A DNA stretch of 64,000 nt from Saccharomycopsis crataegensis (Eukaryota > Ascomycota > Saccharomycetes > Ascoideales > Saccharomycopsidaceae): the NCBI RefSeq assembly GCF_037102585.1, contig NW_027043838.1, positions 744,001 to 808,000 on the forward strand. The letters run 5' to 3'. Positions within the stretch are counted from its first letter, which is position 1; every line of letters begins with the position of its first letter. The position numbers were made by a program, and so were the translations under genes. Shown piece by piece: positions 60,200-64,000 of this stretch. A model generated the notes under the pieces. The model was not told the origin of the DNA and did no database searches. It worked only from the letters and a program-made list of their open reading frames with translations.

Positions 60200-62848
60200 G
60201 TCTTTTTTATTATTATTAGTTTTAGAAAATCCACGAGTATCTTGTCTTGTATACGCTGGTTATCTATTTGCACCTTCTGTGTTGGTGATGGTCTCCATTT
60301 TTTTTTTTTTGTGTTTCTCTCCAATTCTCCTGAAGAAAAACGTGATTAGCGACCGATGCTGCCGGGATGCACCGAGGGCAATCTCTAATAACGATAATGC
60401 GAGCTCACATCCGGCGCTCTCTCTCTCTTTCTCTCTCGTATACAAAATTAAAAAGTTAAAGTTAAATATTCTAAATAATTCAAAAATAGGTTCTCCACAA
60501 ACAGTGATATGTGCTCACCGGAGATATTTTTTTTTGTGATCGGAGACAATGTCTTTTTAGCACCAATAAACTTCCGAATAGCAAGACATTCTATCTCTTT
60601 ATTCTATTCATGATCAGCCAAAGATCCACATATATACTATACACAGGCAGGAGGCATCTCTTTTTTTTTTTTTTTTTTTCTTCTTACAAATTTCTTGTTT
60701 TTAGCAAGAGTTGTGTGGCCAAGCCTTTCTTTTTGAGAAAACAAGTAGTATCGTACGATGTATCTTGGTGTAAAATTAAAAAAACAAAAACAAAAAAAAA
60801 CATGTTTTTTGGACTTCTCAATTAAATGAATTTTGAGAGAGACCGGAGAGTAGCATTTGCTCCAAATCGCGTTCACTAATTGAAGACGATCAGGTTGACT
60901 GACAATATGGTTTGAATGAACAATAATCAGAGTTATAAATTAGTTCTCTAACTCCCCTTCGGTGTGACCAAGTCTTTGCAAGAGATTGATCTTGGTTTAG
61001 AAGATCTAGTATAAATATCTTTGGATTGAAGGTTCTGATGCATTAGATTCTAAATTCACTTGCATATTTTTTCAACCCCATGCATAAGAGAAATGGACAG
61101 TCGCCAGCGCTCTAAAAAAAGAAGGTATGACGCTTGTTTTGATAACTGAGACCATGGTAATTTAACCACATACGCTTTTATAGCATTTTTATCACCAATA
61201 GTAATTACATTGAGATGCTGTGGGTTAATGAAAACAGTAATAGGATGGTAAATAACCATAACATATTCAAGGAGTTATTCACAATCAAGTTATCCTATTG
61301 CCTACAAGTACACAAGAAAGGTCAGTAAATGAAGAACAACTAGGTAGTTTTAACTATAATATACGCCGATCCAAACCAACTACCTGTATTTCAAAACCAA
61401 TCATTTGTCTCTCAATTGTCCAATCCAATGATGGCCAGCTCGCGAATGAGCAAGTAGCTCGAAAATTCCACGGCGGATAAAACTGGTTTGAAATTGATTC
61501 ATCATGCTAATCTTCTGTCGGATAGTATTAGTCGTACTGACTTCTGTTCTAATATTGAAAGTTATTTATGCTTTTCCATGATTTCATAAACAAATTACAT
61601 TCTTATTTCTTGCTAAGGCTCTCTTTTGCTATATAGTATCACTTTGATAAAGATGTGAGCGATATGCAAAACCTTTTGAGGGATCACTTTTATATATTGT
61701 TTTTGGGTAAATAAGGAAGGATTAAATAAAATATCGACTTATATTATATCTACACTATAGCCATATGCTTGCTGTTACCATGAAATAGTTGTTGAATGCG
61801 GCTATAGAAGCCTCTGTTGGTTACAATTGGAGGGTGCTTTGCTTGGCTGTTTTGTATTTTGTTTTATTTCACTTCGCGTATTTGATCTCCCGCAAAAAAA
61901 AAAAAAAAACTTCCTAAACTATTTAGTAAATAATATTTACAACCAGTTTCTTCATATCTTTTTGTTGACTACAATGGTTTTAAAAATTGCTTGTTTTACA
62001 GACTAGCCATTATGTGAACACAACACGGTTAGTTCTTCGTCTTGTTTACTAAGAATTTTCTTCCTTTCAACATTGGTTTCGTGTGAAATAATTTTTAATT
62101 GTGATTGCAAAAGGAAAAAACGTAAAAAAAAAAAAAACAAGACATTTCTATTTTTATATAACACGGAGGATAGTACAAGATTTAATAAGAAGTTAGAAAA
62201 AAAAAATGAAAGATCTCTCTGCTGGAAAACCGAAAAACAAATGCCAGAATAAGCAGTGCTTGCTGAAATATTGGATACCCAAGAAGATACAAAACTGTAT
62301 TGATTATTATGATCCTTTAGTAAACAAGAAAAAGAAAATTTAAAGAAAAGAATCTCTATTCACTTGCAAGCTTTCCTCTTCATCGTGGAGAAAAGAATAG
62401 CAAAAATTTGTTATTATCCATAATGTTTCTTATTAGTTTCAAAAGAATAGAGAACTGGCTCATTTTGAAATTTAACCGCAGCTGATAGTCCAGAATAGAA
62501 CCGAGATGAGGGAAAGAAAGAAAACATAGGTTAATCAACATTAGCAACTTAATTGTACGTGTTCCATATCCTCGACTCTTCCAACATTTCTACAAGCAAG
62601 AAACAATACGTTCATAAAACAAATGTACCTATTCCATTATCATTAAATATTTGAAACTAAGTCCGAAAGAGCATTTTTTTTCCTCGTTTTTTTCTGTTCT
62701 TCACAGTAGTAAGTTCATATCATAAAAAAGAAATCATAATATCGTAAAAAATATCTCATTGAATAAAAAAAGAAAAGTCATGAAAAGCAGAAATAAAAGG
62801 TAGCTGATATATATAATATTATGCTAATGATAATAATAAATGTCAAAT
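60200..62848. other. 2.65-kb region without supportable genes
   Basis: Holds the CIN2 promoter with a (CT)n stretch (60415-60440) and long T and A tracts (60660-60680, 60779-60800). The rest (60830-62848) is AT-rich, with weak short frames that have no homology or codon bias. No tRNA-like B-box seen. The largest empty stretch in the window. Confidence 0.6.
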
Positions 62849-63238
62849 CTATTTGAAATAATCGTAGTCAATGCCATTGAAATCTTTATAGGATTTGTTG
62901 GTGTTCTTAATCGCCTTGTCTAAGCCATCGTTGAAGTGATGATACTTTTCCGCTTCAAAATCCTCACCGCCAGTATATTCATTCTTCATGTTCTTGAACT
63001 CGTTGATCTCTTTTTTGATGGTGCTCAACTTTGAGAAATAGTCATGATAATTCTTCCAATACTTGGTGGCAGAGAATTCATCCATCATTGTAGTATCCTC
63101 ATCTGTAAGATTTTCAAGAGTAGCGAAATCGCCAGCATCATCATTAGAAGAGATCTTGGATAATTGCTTGGTTAAAGAGGTGATATTGGTCAATCTTTTT
63201 TCTAAGTCATCGGAATTGACTTGACTATAAGAGCTCAT
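62849..63238 (-). CDS. Small unknown coiled-coil protein
   Basis: 129 aa, ATG at 63238. Charged and helical: SSYSQVNSDDLEKRLTNITS, TKQLSKISSNDD, then NYHDYFSKLSTIKKEINEFK, and the aromatic-acidic end FNGIDYDYFK. No signal peptide, membrane segment or known domain. Codon use looks coding-like and the frame is isolated between two long promoters, so it is probably a real gene. No function offered. Confidence 0.6.
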   Translation of the reverse strand: MSSYSQVNSDDLEKRLTNITSLTKQLSKISSNDDAGDFATLENLTDEDTTMMDEFSATKYWKNYHDYFSKLSTIKKEINEFKNMKNEYTGGEDFEAEKYHHFNDGLDKAIKNTNKSYKDFNGIDYDYFK

Positions 63239-63965
63239 CTTGAAAAAACTGTAGAGGGGACTTGAAGGAGAAAAATGATAATAATTAGCAATAATAGTTG
63301 CACGCTACCAATCCAAGAAGTTGAAAAGTAGAGGCGATATATTCAGTTTTAAAACTATGGTATGCAATAAACGTAAGATCAGAAAACAGAAGTGATTGTT
63401 GGAAAAAAATTGACGACTGAGTCTTTATATGTACTATTGGGATGACTCCACTTTTTTTTTTTTTTTTTTTACATTACAGTAGCATAATACCCCACATTAT
63501 CATTTGTCACCAGACATGAGGGGAAAGAGACAGGGCAATGACAATCTCAAGGAGCTTCAGAATTGCTTTTTCGATGATGGATAGATGACATAAATTCGCT
63601 TATGCAGAGCTTCACAATAGCACCTCACTGGCAATCGCTTCAAACCACACATTCGAGAAAAAAAAATACTTTTGCGCACGTGATAAAACTTAAGGGGGAG
63701 CAACCAACCTTACCCTATATTTCCTATATAGGAAAAAGGTAAATAAAAAAAGCAGCTAAATCTTTCTACTTTACACAAAAACTTCGTACCTTTCTCTTTC
63801 CCTTATAATTAGTAGTGTATCGCCCTACATCGCCACTCTCAATATCATTAATAAAATCATTTTCGACAGTGAAACAGTTCTTTATTTACTTTTTTCAATA
63901 ACCATACGGTAATAGACCATAGCGTGCACCATAATAAATACATTCATACAATTGCATCATCTCCA
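63239..63965. other. Divergent promoter at the right edge
   Basis: 727 bp. A 20-T tract (63451-63470), CACGTG at 63677-63682 with flanks GCGCACGTGATAAAAC, and T/A-rich DNA before 63966. Confidence 0.5.
63677..63682. promoter_or_regulatory. CACGTG upstream of the right-edge gene
   Basis: Context GCACGTGAT, about 284 bp before ATG 63966 and 439 bp from the small unknown gene at 63238. Confidence 0.4.
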
Positions 63966-64000
63966 ATGACAAGTGAAATCCAACCATTGCATCAGAGAGC
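63966..64000 (+). CDS. Possible gene start cut by the right edge
   Basis: ATG at 63966 followed by 11 sense codons in all (MTSEIQPLHQR) and no stop before the window ends. The upstream region has a promoter-like T tract and CACGTG, which is the main support. Too short to identify. Confidence 0.35.
   Translation, partial: MTSEIQPLHQR

Noticed and set aside
60045-60539. 164-codon plus-strand frame over the CIN2 start and promoter
   Set aside because: Mostly antisense to CIN2, with low-complexity DNA beyond. No homology.
1-64000. Transposons, LTR elements and CRISPR arrays
   Set aside because: I found no reverse transcriptase, integrase, transposase or capsid-like frame, no paired terminal repeats and no spacer-repeat pattern.

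Overview
This window is nuclear DNA from an AT-rich budding yeast (Saccharomycotina). It holds about 35 genes, mostly single-exon, packed on both strands. Ten or so short introns carry GTRAGT-type donors and TACTAAC-like branch sites. Several observations suggest that CTG is read as serine (CTG-Ser clade): a CTG sits where I recall a conserved Ser in PRD1, another sits at a small-residue position of SNA2, CTG alternates with TCG in otherwise identical adhesin repeats, and CTG is absent from the first two thirds of GCN3, which I read codon by codon. Leucines produced by CTG under the standard code should therefore be read as Ser. I saw no tRNA, rRNA, transposon, LTR element or CRISPR.

Layout. 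1-3045: ARP7 (cut by the left edge), EAF6 and an ECM3/PIN-like transporter. 3046-8800: the anomalous block, with a GPI-type adhesin built from three tandem-repeat arrays, then 2.5 kb without genes that contains a degenerate ~176-bp tandem array almost free of C on the + strand and an abrupt reversal of GC skew near 6,700-6,900. 8801-12977: a second ECM3-like paralogue, AIM24 and a DsbA-like protein. 13241-19643: TAF10, ARG82, RPB12 (RPC10), AEP3 and GCN3. 20721-29609: a secreted orphan, OPI1, ALG5, PAN3 and PUP3. 29895-38887: SEC5, RCF1, AIM41, MIC10 and PRD1. 39278-49835: a GH18 chitinase, an unknown protein, CAB1, SNA2, a small unknown, RDI1 and a mitochondrial carrier. 50415-60199: KXD1, RSM27, GPI1, an SFL1-like HSF-domain factor and CIN2. 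60200-64000: mostly empty, with one small orphan and the first codons of a gene leaving the right edge.

Most genes are ordinary housekeeping genes with no operon-like logic. Themes that recur are mitochondrial function (AIM24, AEP3, RCF1, AIM41, MIC10, PRD1, RSM27, a carrier), several with CACGTG in the promoter, and cell surface/GPI/glycosylation (adhesin, ALG5, GPI1, chitinase, SFL1-like regulator). Two divergent promoters share a 14-mer (13/14 identical) that looks like a general regulatory factor site. The best candidate for something undescribed is the 3.0-8.8 kb block between the two ECM3 paralogues.
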